Assembly: GCF_002868735.1 (NCBI RefSeq)
Contig: NZ_CP025611.1
Location: 2,350,501 to 2,414,500, forward strand
Reading direction: 5' to 3'
Length of the DNA stretch: 64,000 nucleotides
From: Niveispirillum cyanobacteriorum
GTDB taxonomy: Bacteria; Pseudomonadota; Alphaproteobacteria; Azospirillales; Azospirillaceae
Part shown: piece by piece, positions 8,887 through 17,986 of the stretch
How the letters are laid out: every line of letters starts with the position of its first letter
Position numbering within the stretch: position 1 is the first letter of the stretch
Position numbers and translations under genes: made by a program
The notes under the pieces: generated by a model
Told to the model about the DNA's origin: nothing
What the model saw: the letters and a program-made list of their open reading frames with translations, nothing else
Databases searched by the model: none

Positions 8887-10158
8887 TCAGGCCCTTGCCA
8901 CCAGTTCCATGCCCAGCGACCGTAGCGCATCCCAATAGCCGGGATAGGTCTTGGCGACACAGCCGGGGTCCAGGATGGTGATACCATGGATCTTCAGCCC
9001 GGCCAGCGCAAAGGACATGGCGATGCGGTGGTCGGCATAGGTGTGGATATCGGTGGCCAGGGTCTGGCCGGCCAGGGCCGGATCGGCAGCCACGATCAGA
9101 TCATCGCCTTCCTCCCAGGCAAGACCCGGGCGGATCTTGGCCAGTTCGGTGGAGAGTGCGCGGGTGCGGTCACATTCCTTGACGCGTAGATTGGCGATGC
9201 CGACAAAGCGTACCGGATGATTGTTGAACGCAGCCAATACCGCCAGGGTCGGCACGGCATCCTGCATCTGTGACCCGTCAATGACCGCCGGCATATTGGG
9301 GAACTGCGCGATCACGGCTTGGGCACAGGCGTCGGGCTGCGTGAAGGCATCCGACGGCACACCCAGGTCGATACGCCCCCCCGTCAACACCTCTGCCGCC
9401 CAAAGGTAAGTCGCCGCTGACGCATCGGGTTCGATGACGTAATCGGCGGCCTTGTACCCGGTGGGCAGCACGCGCCAAGTGGCGGCATCCTGCTGTTCCA
9501 CTACGGCGCCAAAGGCGCGCATGGCCGCCAAAGTCAGGTCGATATAGCCGCGCGCGCCGATGTCACTGCCCGTCAGGGCGATGTCGATGGGGCCACTGGA
9601 ACAGGCCGCCGCCATCAGGATGGCGCTGACATATTGGCTGGACAGGCCGGCATCGATCTCGACCCGCCCCGGCGCCAGCGCGCCCTTGCCGCGCACGGTA
9701 ACGGGGGGGCAGCCAGTTGGCGCCTCCAGATCGACGCCCAGCGCCGTCAGCGCCTTGACCAGCGGGGCGATGGGCCGCTTGCGCATATGCTCATCCCCGT
9801 CCACCACCACGGTGCCATCGACCGTGGCGACAGCGGCGGTCAGGAAACGGGTGGCCGTGCCGGCATTGCCCAGGAACAACGGCCCAGCGGGGGCCGCCAG
9901 CCGCCCGCTGCTGGTCACGATGAAGGTCGTGGCGTCGGGTTCATCGACGGTGACACCCATATGCCGCAGGGCATTGGCCATGTGCCGGGTGTCATCGCTT
10001 TTCAGCGCGCCGGTCAGGCGGCTGGTACCCTTTGCGAGGGCCGCCAGCAGCAGGGCGCGGTTGGTGATGGATTTCGATCCCGGCGGCACCACGCGGCCTG
10101 TCAGGGGATGGGTCGGCGGAATGACCGTTACTGCCGCCACGCCCGTCGCCGTCACCAT
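8887..10158 (-). CDS. aroA: 3-phosphoshikimate 1-carboxyvinyltransferase (EPSP synthase)
   Basis: A 423-aa EPSP synthase of the shikimate pathway, joining PEP and shikimate-3-phosphate. Visible motifs: PGSKSITNRALLLAALAKG (substrate phosphate binding), LGNAGTATRFL (PEP loop), and LRVKECDR in the second domain. The PEP-loop sequence differs from the common GNAGTAMRPL in having Thr and Phe at the Met and Pro positions, positions relevant to glyphosate sensitivity in other enzymes. The ATG at 10158 is chosen because AGGGGG lies just upstream; a GTG at 10182 is less likely. The gene is convergent with the endonuclease gene, stop codon to stop codon. Confidence 0.95.
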   Translation of the reverse strand: MVTATGVAAVTVIPPTHPLTGRVVPPGSKSITNRALLLAALAKGTSRLTGALKSDDTRHMANALRHMGVTVDEPDATTFIVTSSGRLAAPAGPLFLGNAGTATRFLTAAVATVDGTVVVDGDEHMRKRPIAPLVKALTALGVDLEAPTGCPPVTVRGKGALAPGRVEIDAGLSSQYVSAILMAAACSSGPIDIALTGSDIGARGYIDLTLAAMRAFGAVVEQQDAATWRVLPTGYKAADYVIEPDASAATYLWAAEVLTGGRIDLGVPSDAFTQPDACAQAVIAQFPNMPAVIDGSQMQDAVPTLAVLAAFNNHPVRFVGIANLRVKECDRTRALSTELAKIRPGLAWEEGDDLIVAADPALAGQTLATDIHTYADHRIAMSFALAGLKIHGITILDPGCVAKTYPGYWDALRSLGMELVARA

Positions 10159-10298
10159 CGCATCCCCCTTGCCAGACCGCACAGAACAGGCGGCGACCCT
10201 ACCAAGCAGGCGGGTAGACAGAAAACCTCTTTGCCACCGGGGGCGATGTGCGTGGGGCGCAGGGCGGGAGCGTTGATCAGCTACTCCCGCTCTTCGTC

Positions 10299-10418
10299 GT
10301 CATCCCGGCGAAAGCCGGGACCCAAGGGCCAAGCGCCCGACGGCTGTGCCGCGGCACGCGGAGCAGGAGGACAGGGTTGAGCTTGAGGCCCCTGGGTCCC
10401 GGCTTTCGCCGGGATGAC
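10299..10418. repeat. REP-like inverted repeat element, copy 1
   Basis: A 120-bp element whose ends are inverted repeats: GTCATCCCGGCGAAAGCCGG at the left is mirrored by CCGGCTTTCGCCGGGATGAC at the right. Each end also contains its own small hairpin (CCGGCGAAAGCCGG). The left 43 bases and right ~31 bases nearly match copy 2 at 19241, while the middle differs. This fits the mobile palindromic REP/BIME repeats common in GC-rich proteobacteria. Confidence 0.85.
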
Positions 10419-10458
10419 GATAGGGGATGCAAACTGCAAACTTCCCCCCAATGCGAAA

Positions 10459-10494
10459 ATGGCGGGCCGTCCCAACCAGGAGACGGTCCGCCAT
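10459..10494. other. Strong intergenic hairpin
   Basis: ATGGCGGGCCGTC (10459-10471) pairs with GACGGTCCGCCAT (10482-10494), with one wobble or mismatch, around a 10-base loop. No T-run follows, so it is not a standard terminator. Its role is unknown. Confidence 0.5.
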
Positions 10495-10786
10495 TTCTCG
10501 ATAGCCTCTCGGCTTCAGCCGGATGGGCACAAGCCACATAAAACCGCACAAGGGCGGGGGCTTCGCCGCGATAAATCCGGCCGATTTTCCGGCCGCCCGT
10601 CGCCCGGGTCGGTCGGTTTTGGCGGGGATTGGTCCTTAATGCCCCCGTCATGAAAAGAATGGTGCGCCCGTCGGACGAGGGTGACAACGCCCAATGGGGC
10701 ATGGTGCGGGGCGGTAAAATCCCGCTCACCGCATGGCTATCTTAACGGATGCATGCCACCCGTGCCGAGGGGTGGGGGCGGAATGC

Positions 10787-10817
10787 TTGACACCCGACCC
10801 CGACCGGCTCACTTAAT
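10787..10817 (+). promoter_or_regulatory. Candidate promoter of the suf operon
   Basis: TTGACA at 10787-10792 is followed after 19 bases by CTTAAT (10812-10817). The next bases form an AT-centred, imperfect GGTAC...GGTCC dyad (10819-10835), a plausible operator for the Rrf2 regulator encoded directly downstream. Both are by-eye assignments. Confidence 0.4.
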
Positions 10818-10860
10818 CGGTACTAAATTGGTCCTGTATTGAGAAAGGTTCGCAACGCCC

Positions 10861-11316
10861 ATGCTGCGGCTCAGCAAGATGACGGATTACGCCGTGGTGG
10901 TCCTGACCACCCTGGCGCATGCCGACAGCGCGCTGCACACGGCCAATTCCCTGGCCGACCGCACGGGCCTGCCCATGCCGACGGTGCAGAAGCTGTTGAA
11001 GCTGCTGGCGCGGGGTGACCTTCTGCAATCGCACCGAGGGGCGGCGGGCGGCTACAGCCTGTCGCGCATGCCGGACCGGATCAATGTGGTGCATATCATC
11101 GAAGCGATCGAGGGGCCGATTGCGCTCACCGACTGTGTCGATGGTGGTTCCGGCGGTTGCGGGGTGCAGAGCCTGTGCTCCCGCAAGAACCATTGGGAAA
11201 AGGTGAACAGCGCCGTGCGCCGCGCGCTGGAGGATGTGACGTTGGCCGACATGGCCACCCCCGCTTTGTTCGATTTCGAGCGTGAGCCGGCGCCCCGCGC
11301 TGTGCTGGCCGGTTGA
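10861..11316 (+). CDS. Rrf2-family SUF operon regulator
   Basis: A 151-aa Rrf2 protein of the SUF-associated regulator type. The N-terminal winged helix (MLRLSKMTDYAVVVLTTLAH, then TVQKLLKLLARGDLL) binds DNA. The GAAGGYSLSR segment is the Rrf2 wing. Three Cys (92, 100, 106) in a C-x7-C-x5-C pattern probably hold an Fe-S cluster, analogous to the C-x5-C-x5-C of E. coli IscR. It heads the suf operon, 39 bases before sufB, and most likely autoregulates it in response to cluster status. It could be named sufR or iscR; I leave the symbol open. Confidence 0.92.
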   Translation: MLRLSKMTDYAVVVLTTLAHADSALHTANSLADRTGLPMPTVQKLLKLLARGDLLQSHRGAAGGYSLSRMPDRINVVHIIEAIEGPIALTDCVDGGSGGCGVQSLCSRKNHWEKVNSAVRRALEDVTLADMATPALFDFEREPAPRAVLAG

Positions 11317-11355
11317 ACGGGCTGGGGTTGAGGGGTTTGAAGGGGAGCGACGGAT

Positions 11356-12837
11356 ATGGCCGCCACTGAACAGACGATCGAACAGGTCAAAAACCTGGCG
11401 GAGGGGAAGTACAAATACGGCTTCTTCACCGATATCGAGTCGGAAACCGCGCCCAAGGGCCTGTCCGAAGACATCGTCCGTTTCATCTCCGCTAAGAAAG
11501 GGGAGCCGGAATGGCTTCTGGAATGGCGCCTCAAGGCCTATCGCCACTGGCTGACCATGGAAGAGCCGGACTGGGCTAAGCTGCACTACCCGCCCATCGA
11601 TTATCAGGACAGCTATTACTACTCAGCGCCCAAGACGACGGCAGGGCCGAAGTCGCTGGACGAGGTCGATCCCGAGCTGCTGAAGACCTATGAGAAGCTG
11701 GGCATTCCGCTGAAGGAACAGGCTATCCTGGCGGGCGTTGAAGGCGCGGGCGACAGCCCGTCCATCGCGGTCGATGCCGTGTTCGATTCGGTCTCCGTGG
11801 CCACCACCTTCAAGAAAAAGCTGGAGGAAAAGGGCATCGTCTTCTGTTCCATCTCGGAGGCGGTGAAGACCCATCCCGATCTGGTGCGCCAGTATCTGGG
11901 TACCGTGGTCCCCTATTCCGACAATTACTTCGCGACCCTGAACTGCGCCGTCTTCACCGATGGCAGCTTCGTCTATATCCCCAAGGGCGTTCGCTGCCCC
12001 ATGGAACTGTCCACCTATTTCCGCATCAACGCGAAGAATACAGGACAGTTCGAGCGCACGCTGATCATCGCCGACGAAGGCAGCTACGTTTCTTACCTTG
12101 AGGGCTGCACAGCCCCGCAGCGGGACGAGAACCAGTTGCATGCCGCCGTGGTGGAGCTGGTGGCCCTGGATGACGCGACCATCAAGTACAGCACCGTCCA
12201 GAACTGGTATCCGGGCGATGAGAATGGCAAGGGCGGTATCTATAATTTCGTGACCAAACGCGCCGCCTGCCGCGGTCGTAATTCCAAGGTAAGCTGGACT
12301 CAAGTTGAGACCGGTTCGGCCATCACCTGGAAATACCCGAGCTGCATCCTGCAGGGTGACAATTCGGTGGGCGAGTTCTATTCCGTCGCCATCACCAACA
12401 ATATGCAGCAGGCTGATACCGGCACTAAGATGATCCATATCGGGAAGAACACCCGGTCAACCATCATCTCCAAAGGTATCTCCGCCGGCCGCGCCCAAAA
12501 CACCTATCGCGGCCTGGTCCGCATCCTGCCCAAGGCCCAGAACGCCCGTAACTTCACCCAGTGCGACAGCCTGCTGATCGGCGACAAGTGCGGGGCGCAT
12601 ACCGTGCCTTATATCGAAAGCCGCAATCGCACCGCGCGGGTGGAGCATGAGGCGACGACGGCCAAGATCTCCGAAGACCAGCTGTTCTACTGCCAACAGC
12701 GCGGCCTGAAAGAAGAAGACGCGGTCGGCCTGATCGTGAACGGCTTCTGTAAGGAAGTGCTGAAGGAACTGCCCATGGAATTCGCCGTGGAAGCCCAGAA
12801 GCTGGTGGCGATCAGCCTTGAGGGCTCGGTGGGCTAA
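11356..12837 (+). CDS. sufB: Fe-S cluster assembly scaffold SufB
   Basis: A 493-aa SufB, the scaffold subunit of the SufBC2D complex. It has the SufB-type N-terminus ([18 protein letters not shown]) and the C-terminal beta-helix core with [18 protein letters not shown]. Cys412 in GDKC corresponds to the E. coli sulfur-accepting Cys405. The length matches the family (about 495). A GGGAGCG site lies just upstream of the ATG. It acts with SufC and SufD encoded downstream. Confidence 0.97.
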   Translation: MAATEQTIEQVKNLAEGKYKYGFFTDIESETAPKGLSEDIVRFISAKKGEPEWLLEWRLKAYRHWLTMEEPDWAKLHYPPIDYQDSYYYSAPKTTAGPKSLDEVDPELLKTYEKLGIPLKEQAILAGVEGAGDSPSIAVDAVFDSVSVATTFKKKLEEKGIVFCSISEAVKTHPDLVRQYLGTVVPYSDNYFATLNCAVFTDGSFVYIPKGVRCPMELSTYFRINAKNTGQFERTLIIADEGSYVSYLEGCTAPQRDENQLHAAVVELVALDDATIKYSTVQNWYPGDENGKGGIYNFVTKRAACRGRNSKVSWTQVETGSAITWKYPSCILQGDNSVGEFYSVAITNNMQQADTGTKMIHIGKNTRSTIISKGISAGRAQNTYRGLVRILPKAQNARNFTQCDSLLIGDKCGAHTVPYIESRNRTARVEHEATTAKISEDQLFYCQQRGLKEEDAVGLIVNGFCKEVLKELPMEFAVEAQKLVAISLEGSVG

Positions 12838-12905
12838 GCCCCGGATGAAGAGATGACGCGGGAAGGCCCAGCCCTTCCGCGATGAGATTTGAGTTGGAGC
12901 AGCAA

Positions 12906-13664
12906 ATGTCCCTGATCGAAATCAAGAACCTGCACGCCACTGTGGATGGCAAGGCGATCCTGAAGGGGATCGATCTGACCATCAATGCCGGTGAGGTGCA
13001 TGCCATCATGGGCCCCAATGGCGCGGGCAAGAGCACGCTGTCCTATGTGCTGGCGGGCCGTGAAGGCTATGAGATCACCGAGGGGTCCGTCACCTTCAAC
13101 GGCCAGGACCTGCTGTCCATGGAGATTGAGGAGCGGGCCGCAGCCGGCCTGTTCCTAGCCTTCCAATACCCGGTCGAAATTCCCGGCGTGTCCAACACCA
13201 CCTTCCTGAAGGAAGCGTTGAATGCCATCCGCAAGACGCGCGGGGAGACGCCGCTGGACGCCATGCAGTTCCTGAAGCTGATCCGGGCCAAGGCCAAGGA
13301 TCTGTCGATGAACGACGACATGATCAAGCGCGCCGTCAATGTCGGCTTCTCCGGGGGCGAGAAGAAGCGCAACGAAGCGCTGCAAATGGCCGTGCTTCAG
13401 CCGAAGCTGGCCATCCTGGACGAGACCGACAGCGGTCTGGATATCGATGCGCTGAAGATCGTGGCCGAAGGCGTGAACCGTCTGCGCGGGCCTGAACGCG
13501 GCATGCTGGTCATCACCCACTATCAGCGTCTGCTGGACTACATCGTACCCGACGTGGTGCATGTGCTGGCCAATGGCCGCATCGTGAAGTCGGGGGGCAA
13601 GGATCTGGCGCTAGAGCTGGAAGCCAAGGGCTATGCCGAGTTTGGCGTAACCGAGGCAGCCTGA
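12906..13664 (+). CDS. sufC: Fe-S cluster assembly ATPase SufC
   Basis: A 252-aa ABC-type ATPase of the SufBC2D scaffold. Walker A is GPNGAGKST, the signature is SGGEKKRNE, and Walker B is LAILDETDSGLDID, the form specific to SufC. The frame opens at 12882, but the ATG at 12906 has TTGGAGC five bases upstream and begins MSLIEIKNLHA as expected. The sufB-sufC gap carries a small GGGAAGG...CCTTCC hairpin that might tune relative expression. Confidence 0.97.
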   Translation: MSLIEIKNLHATVDGKAILKGIDLTINAGEVHAIMGPNGAGKSTLSYVLAGREGYEITEGSVTFNGQDLLSMEIEERAAAGLFLAFQYPVEIPGVSNTTFLKEALNAIRKTRGETPLDAMQFLKLIRAKAKDLSMNDDMIKRAVNVGFSGGEKKRNEALQMAVLQPKLAILDETDSGLDIDALKIVAEGVNRLRGPERGMLVITHYQRLLDYIVPDVVHVLANGRIVKSGGKDLALELEAKGYAEFGVTEAA

Positions 13665-13667
13665 TCC

Positions 13668-14546
13668 ATGACCGCCCCCGCTGTGCGCATCAGCATCGAA
13701 TATGACGTGCCGGTCACGGGACCGGACGCGGATATCGTGCTGGGCGGGCTGATGGCCTACAACGCCGCGACCCTGCCGCCGGCCCAGGGCCGGTTCGTCA
13801 CGGTGGCGGGCGATGGAGAGACGGGGGCGCCGCAGGCGGGCCTGTCGCTGACCCAATGGGGACGCGACGCCTATTGCTTCTGGGGTGTCTGGACCGTTCC
13901 CGGCATCGATCCCGGCCCGGCCATCGCCGCCGTGCTGGCGCGGACAGAGGCTGAACTGGCCCGCCGGGATGTCGACCGTTTCATCATGATCGTGCGCGCG
14001 CATGATGACACCGCACCCTATCTGGCCGCCGGTTATGCGGTACGCCAAGTGATCGGTCCGCATATTCGGGGGGGTGTCTTCACCATCCTGGAAAGGCGGA
14101 TCAGCAAGGGGGAGGCGACCACGCCCGCCGGATTTGCCCTGGCCATCCACGAACCGCCGCCCCGCCATCTGGCCAAGGAAATCTGGCGCATCACCGATGC
14201 CCGCCGGCAGGGCCTGCTGGGCTCGCCCGTGAAACTGGTGGCGGCTTACGTCCGCGATATCGTGACCAACGCCCCGCGCGGGGCCGCCCTTTGCTATGCC
14301 GTGGATAGCGACTTCATGGTCGACATGGTCTGGCTGGAGGACAGCCTGCGCGGGACCGGCACTGGTTACGCCATGCTGGCCGCCGCCCTGGATGAGGGGC
14401 GCAGGCTGGGCTGCACGCGGGCGGCGGTGGAAACGATGGATTGCCAGGCGCCCCAATTCTATCCGCTGCACGGGTTCCAGCGTTTCGGCCTTGCCGAATA
14501 TGACGTGCCGGGCCTGAACATGAACTTCTACGACATGAAGCTTTGA
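13668..14546 (+). CDS. Double GNAT-fold acetyltransferase in suf operon (first)
   Basis: A 292-aa protein between sufC and sufD. The C-terminal half is GNAT-like: MVDMVWLEDSLRGTGTGYAMLAAALDEGRRLGCTRAAVET with the acetyl-CoA loop RGTGTG and the ending YPLHGFQRFG. The N-terminal half (YCFWGVWTVPGIDPGPA...DRFIMIVRAHDDTAPYLAAGYAVR) ends in a matching 'YLAAGYAVR' and looks like a degenerate second GNAT domain. It begins 3 bases after sufC and ends 3 bases before sufD, so it is certainly co-expressed. The acyl acceptor is unknown. GNAT proteins are not standard SUF components. Confidence 0.8.
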   Translation: MTAPAVRISIEYDVPVTGPDADIVLGGLMAYNAATLPPAQGRFVTVAGDGETGAPQAGLSLTQWGRDAYCFWGVWTVPGIDPGPAIAAVLARTEAELARRDVDRFIMIVRAHDDTAPYLAAGYAVRQVIGPHIRGGVFTILERRISKGEATTPAGFALAIHEPPPRHLAKEIWRITDARRQGLLGSPVKLVAAYVRDIVTNAPRGAALCYAVDSDFMVDMVWLEDSLRGTGTGYAMLAAALDEGRRLGCTRAAVETMDCQAPQFYPLHGFQRFGLAEYDVPGLNMNFYDMKL

Positions 14547-14549
14547 ACC

Positions 14550-15806
14550 ATGCGCGACGAACAGAACCAGACGGCCCGGAATTTCGTGGAACAGGTGGTG
14601 GCACTGGCCCCCGCCCTGGTCGGCCCGCGCGCCGATGGCCTGGACCGGTTCGCCAAGGCGGGCCTGCCCAGCACACGGGCTGAAGCCTGGAAATTCACCA
14701 ACCTGCGCGGTCTGGACAAGCTCACCCTGGGCCCCGCCCCGGATGCCGCGACCGTAACCGTGGATGCCATCCCGACCGCCCTGGACACCCCGGCCCCGCG
14801 TCTGGTGTTTGTGGCCGGGCAGTACCGGGCCGACCTGTCGCGCGTGGGCGACCTGCCTGACGGTGTGGTGCTGACAGCGCTGACGGGTGAAACCGCGCCC
14901 GTGGCCGGCGACGGCCCCTTCCGCGCCCTGAACAGCGCCCTGTCATCCCACGGTGCGGCCCTGCGCGTGGCTGCCGGTGTGACGCTGGCCAGCCCCGTGG
15001 AACTGGTCTTCATCGCCGCGACCAGCGGGGACAAGGCCGCCCTGTGGAACCCTCGCATTACCATCGACATTGCCGACGGGGCCGAGGCGACGGTGGTGGA
15101 ACATCATGTCGGCGCCAATGCCGGCGCCTATATCAGTAATATCGTGGCCGATGTCAGCGTGGGTGCCAGTGCCCGCCTGCATCATTACAAATTGCAGGCC
15201 GAAGGGCTGGAGGCCTGGCATCTGGCCAACGTGTCCACCCATCTGGCCCAGGATGCCGTCTATGACACGTTCGTCCTGAACCTTGGCGCGCGGCTGGCCC
15301 GGCATGAGGCGCGGCAGGTGCTGGACGGTACGGGGATCGAGGCGCGGGTCTCCGGCGCCTATGCCATCACCGGCAATCAGGTCAGCGACATCACCACCCT
15401 GATCGACCATGCCAAGCCCCACTGCACCAGCCGTGAGGTGGTGAAGGGCGTGATCGACGGGTCGGCCCGCGCGGTCTTCCAGGGCAAGATCGTGGTGCGT
15501 CCCGACGCGCAGAAGACCGACGGCTATCAGTTGAACCGCGCCCTGCTGCTGTCCGACAATGCGGAGATCAATTCCAAGCCGGAACTGGAGATTTACGCCG
15601 ACGACGTGAAGTGCAGCCACGGCGCGACCGCCGGGGAACTGGACGAGAACCAGATGTTCTATCTGCGCGCCCGTGGCATTTCCCGCGATGCAGCCCGCGT
15701 ACTGCTGATCGGCGCCTTCCTGGACGAGGCTCTGGAAGAGATCATCGACGAGACGGTGCGGGCATATTTCCGTGCCCGTGCCGAAGCCTGGATGGGGGCC
15801 CGCTGA
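14550..15806 (+). CDS. sufD: Fe-S cluster assembly protein SufD
   Basis: A 418-aa SufD, paralogue of SufB in the SufBC2D scaffold. The N-terminus is the variable helical part (LPSTRAEAWKFTNLRGLDKL, the SufD 'R-x-E-x-W-K-Y/F-T' motif), and the C-terminal beta-helix ends in KPELEIYADDVKCSHGATAGELDENQMFYLRARGIS, a nearly invariant SufD stretch. It is flanked on each side by a double-GNAT gene. Confidence 0.96.
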   Translation: MRDEQNQTARNFVEQVVALAPALVGPRADGLDRFAKAGLPSTRAEAWKFTNLRGLDKLTLGPAPDAATVTVDAIPTALDTPAPRLVFVAGQYRADLSRVGDLPDGVVLTALTGETAPVAGDGPFRALNSALSSHGAALRVAAGVTLASPVELVFIAATSGDKAALWNPRITIDIADGAEATVVEHHVGANAGAYISNIVADVSVGASARLHHYKLQAEGLEAWHLANVSTHLAQDAVYDTFVLNLGARLARHEARQVLDGTGIEARVSGAYAITGNQVSDITTLIDHAKPHCTSREVVKGVIDGSARAVFQGKIVVRPDAQKTDGYQLNRALLLSDNAEINSKPELEIYADDVKCSHGATAGELDENQMFYLRARGISRDAARVLLIGAFLDEALEEIIDETVRAYFRARAEAWMGAR

Positions 15807-15810
15807 TCTG

Positions 15811-16704
15811 ATGCCCGACAGCCTGTCCCGCCGCCAGACCCTGACTTTGTATCGCCGCCACCCGGCGGATGCAGATGTCATGGCCTGGCTGCATGAGCGG
15901 GCGATGGTCGCGGAACGCGCGGCGCTGGGCATGGATCGCAAGCCGCTAGGCCTGTTCATCCGCGATATGGGTGGGGTGATTCAGGCGGGGGCCGTTGTCT
16001 GGCTCTATGGACCTGATGCCTATATGCATGTGCTGTGGGTGGACGCGCCCTGGCGCGGGCAGGGGCTGGGGGCAGCCTTGCTGCGCGCGGCGGAAAACGC
16101 GGCGGTCGCGGCGGGTGCCAGCCGGCTTTACCTATCGACCATGGGTTTCCAGGGGCCGGACTTCTATCCGCGCTACGGCTTTGAAAGCCAGGGCGTTTTC
16201 GCCGATTTCACCTGGGGCCATGACCGGCATTATTTCAGCAAGATGCGGCTGTCCACCGCCCCGGCATTGCCGCTGCCGGCGGGGCTGTATCTGCACCGGG
16301 CTGAATCGCCCGATCCGGCGGACGTTCAGGCTGTGGAAAACGGCCTGGACGCGCATTGGTACCTGACCATCCCCGACCCCTATACCGAACTGACGGTGGA
16401 AGCCGTGGATGGCGGTGGGGTGCGGGTGGCGGCGGGGCTGGCCGTGCTGGATGGGGCCTATCTGACCCTGGTCGATCTGGCCGTGGTGCCGCTCTGGCGC
16501 GGCAAGGGCGTGGGGCGACAGGTGCTGATGGAGCTGGAACGGCTGGGGGCAGAGGCCGGGTGCCGCTGGGCCACGGTGATGCCCATGGATTACCAATGCC
16601 CGGGCTTTTTCCTGCACCTTGGTTACGCCCGCCGCATGCGGGTGGAAAATTACCTTCTGGGCCAGGGCCGCGACTGGTTGCGGCGGGCCATCGGGGATGA
16701 ATAA
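15811..16704 (+). CDS. Double GNAT-fold acetyltransferase in suf operon (second)
   Basis: A 297-aa protein with two complete GNAT domains. The acetyl-CoA binding loops are WRGQGLGAALL in the first half and WRGKGVGRQVL in the second, each followed by the LYLSTMGFQGPDFYPRYGF or ATVMPMDYQCPGFFLHLGY element that closes a GNAT fold. The ATG at 15811 lies 4 bases after the sufD stop; the stop TAA overlaps the sufS ATG (TAATG). It is a distant paralogue of the GNAT gene at 13668. Substrate unknown. Confidence 0.87.
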   Translation: MPDSLSRRQTLTLYRRHPADADVMAWLHERAMVAERAALGMDRKPLGLFIRDMGGVIQAGAVVWLYGPDAYMHVLWVDAPWRGQGLGAALLRAAENAAVAAGASRLYLSTMGFQGPDFYPRYGFESQGVFADFTWGHDRHYFSKMRLSTAPALPLPAGLYLHRAESPDPADVQAVENGLDAHWYLTIPDPYTELTVEAVDGGGVRVAAGLAVLDGAYLTLVDLAVVPLWRGKGVGRQVLMELERLGAEAGCRWATVMPMDYQCPGFFLHLGYARRMRVENYLLGQGRDWLRRAIGDE

Positions 16705-17975
16705 TGTCTGATCTGTTGAACCCGACTCTGGGCAATGCCCCCTATGACGTCATGCGCGTGCGGCAGGATTTCCCGATCCTGACCCGTCTGGTGCATGAGA
16801 AAAAGGGCCGTGCCGGCAAGCCCCTGGTCTATCTGGATAATGGTGCGTCCGCGCAGAAGCCGCGCACCGTGATCGACGCCATGTCGCACCTGCTGGAAAA
16901 CGACTACGCCAACGTGCATCGCGGCGTGCATTTCCTGTCCCAGCGTTCCACCGACCTGTATGAGGCAGTGCGCGACAAGGTGGCGAAGTTCCTGAACGCG
17001 CCAAGCCGGGAGAACATCGTCTTCACCCGCAACGCCACAGAGGCGTTCAACCTGCTGGCCAACAGCTGGGGCGGGCGGTTCCTGAAGGCAGGTGATGCCG
17101 TCATCATCTCCTGGATGGAACATCACGCCAATATCGTGCCTTGGCAGCTTCTGCGCGACCGTATCGGCATTACGATCAAGGTCGTGCCGGTGCTGGATGA
17201 TGGCTCGCTCGACATGGCCGCTTATGAAGCGATGCTGACGCCAGAGGTGAGGCTGGTCTCCATCGCCCATGCCAGCAATGTGCTGGGTACCGTCAACCCC
17301 GCCGCCCGCATCGCCCGGCTGGCCCATGCCAAGGGCATCCTGGTCGCATTTGACGGCAGCCAGGCCGCCGTACATCAGCCCGTGGATGTGCAGGCCATCG
17401 ACGCCGATTTCTATGTCTTCACGGGCCATAAGCTCTACGGCCCCACCGGCATCGGCGTGCTGTATGGGCGCAAGGAACTGCTGGACAAGATGCCCCCCTG
17501 GCAGGGCGGCGGCGACATGATCAGCACCGTCAGCTTCGAGAACACCACCTATCGCGAGGCGCCGTACCGGTTCGAGGCTGGAACGCCTGCCATCGTGGAA
17601 GGGATCGGTCTGGGGGCCGCCATTGATTATGTCTCGGCCCTGGGCATGAGCGCCATTCAGGCCCATGAACAACGTCTGCTGGCCTATGCCACGCACAAGC
17701 TGTCGGAGATCGACGGCCTGCGCATCATCGGCACGGCACCTGACAAGGCGGCCATCATCAGCTTCACCATGGACGGCATCCATCCCCACGATATCGGCAC
17801 CCTGCTGGACCGCGGCGGGGTGGCGGTCCGGGTGGGAAGGCATTGCGCCGAACCGCTGATGGACCGGTTCGGGGTGGGGGCCACGGCGCGGGCCAGCTTT
17901 GGCCTGTATAATACCGAGGCGGAGGTCGATGCGCTGGTAGAGGCGGTCCAGGCCTGCAAAGCGTTCTTTGGGTAA
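16704..17975 (+). CDS. sufS: Cysteine desulfurase SufS
   Basis: A 423-aa class II (SufS-type) cysteine desulfurase that supplies sulfur for cluster assembly. The PLP lysine is Lys243 in FTGHKLYGPTGIGVLYG, and the catalytic Cys381 lies in RVGRHCAEPLM. The N-terminus carries YLDNGASAQKPRTVIDA. The start overlaps the preceding stop by one base, indicating coupling. SufU encoded next is its expected sulfur acceptor. Confidence 0.97.
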   Translation: MSDLLNPTLGNAPYDVMRVRQDFPILTRLVHEKKGRAGKPLVYLDNGASAQKPRTVIDAMSHLLENDYANVHRGVHFLSQRSTDLYEAVRDKVAKFLNAPSRENIVFTRNATEAFNLLANSWGGRFLKAGDAVIISWMEHHANIVPWQLLRDRIGITIKVVPVLDDGSLDMAAYEAMLTPEVRLVSIAHASNVLGTVNPAARIARLAHAKGILVAFDGSQAAVHQPVDVQAIDADFYVFTGHKLYGPTGIGVLYGRKELLDKMPPWQGGGDMISTVSFENTTYREAPYRFEAGTPAIVEGIGLGAAIDYVSALGMSAIQAHEQRLLAYATHKLSEIDGLRIIGTAPDKAAIISFTMDGIHPHDIGTLLDRGGVAVRVGRHCAEPLMDRFGVGATARASFGLYNTEAEVDALVEAVQACKAFFG

Positions 17976-17986
17976 GGCGGCAAAAG

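Larger units (their letters stand above)
10159..10860. other. Intergenic region between aroA and the suf operon
   Basis: About 700 bases that separate divergent aroA and the suf operon. They contain a REP-like element (10299-10418), a strong hairpin (10459-10494) and the suf promoter region at the right end. Open frames over the REP element are repeat translations, not genes. Nothing else is recognisable. Confidence 0.6.

Noticed and set aside
10277-10729. Open frames of 64-150 aa over the first REP element (both strands)
   Set aside because: They translate the repeat itself (RKPGP and WVPAFAGMT-type peptides, well known artefacts) and have no ribosome site.
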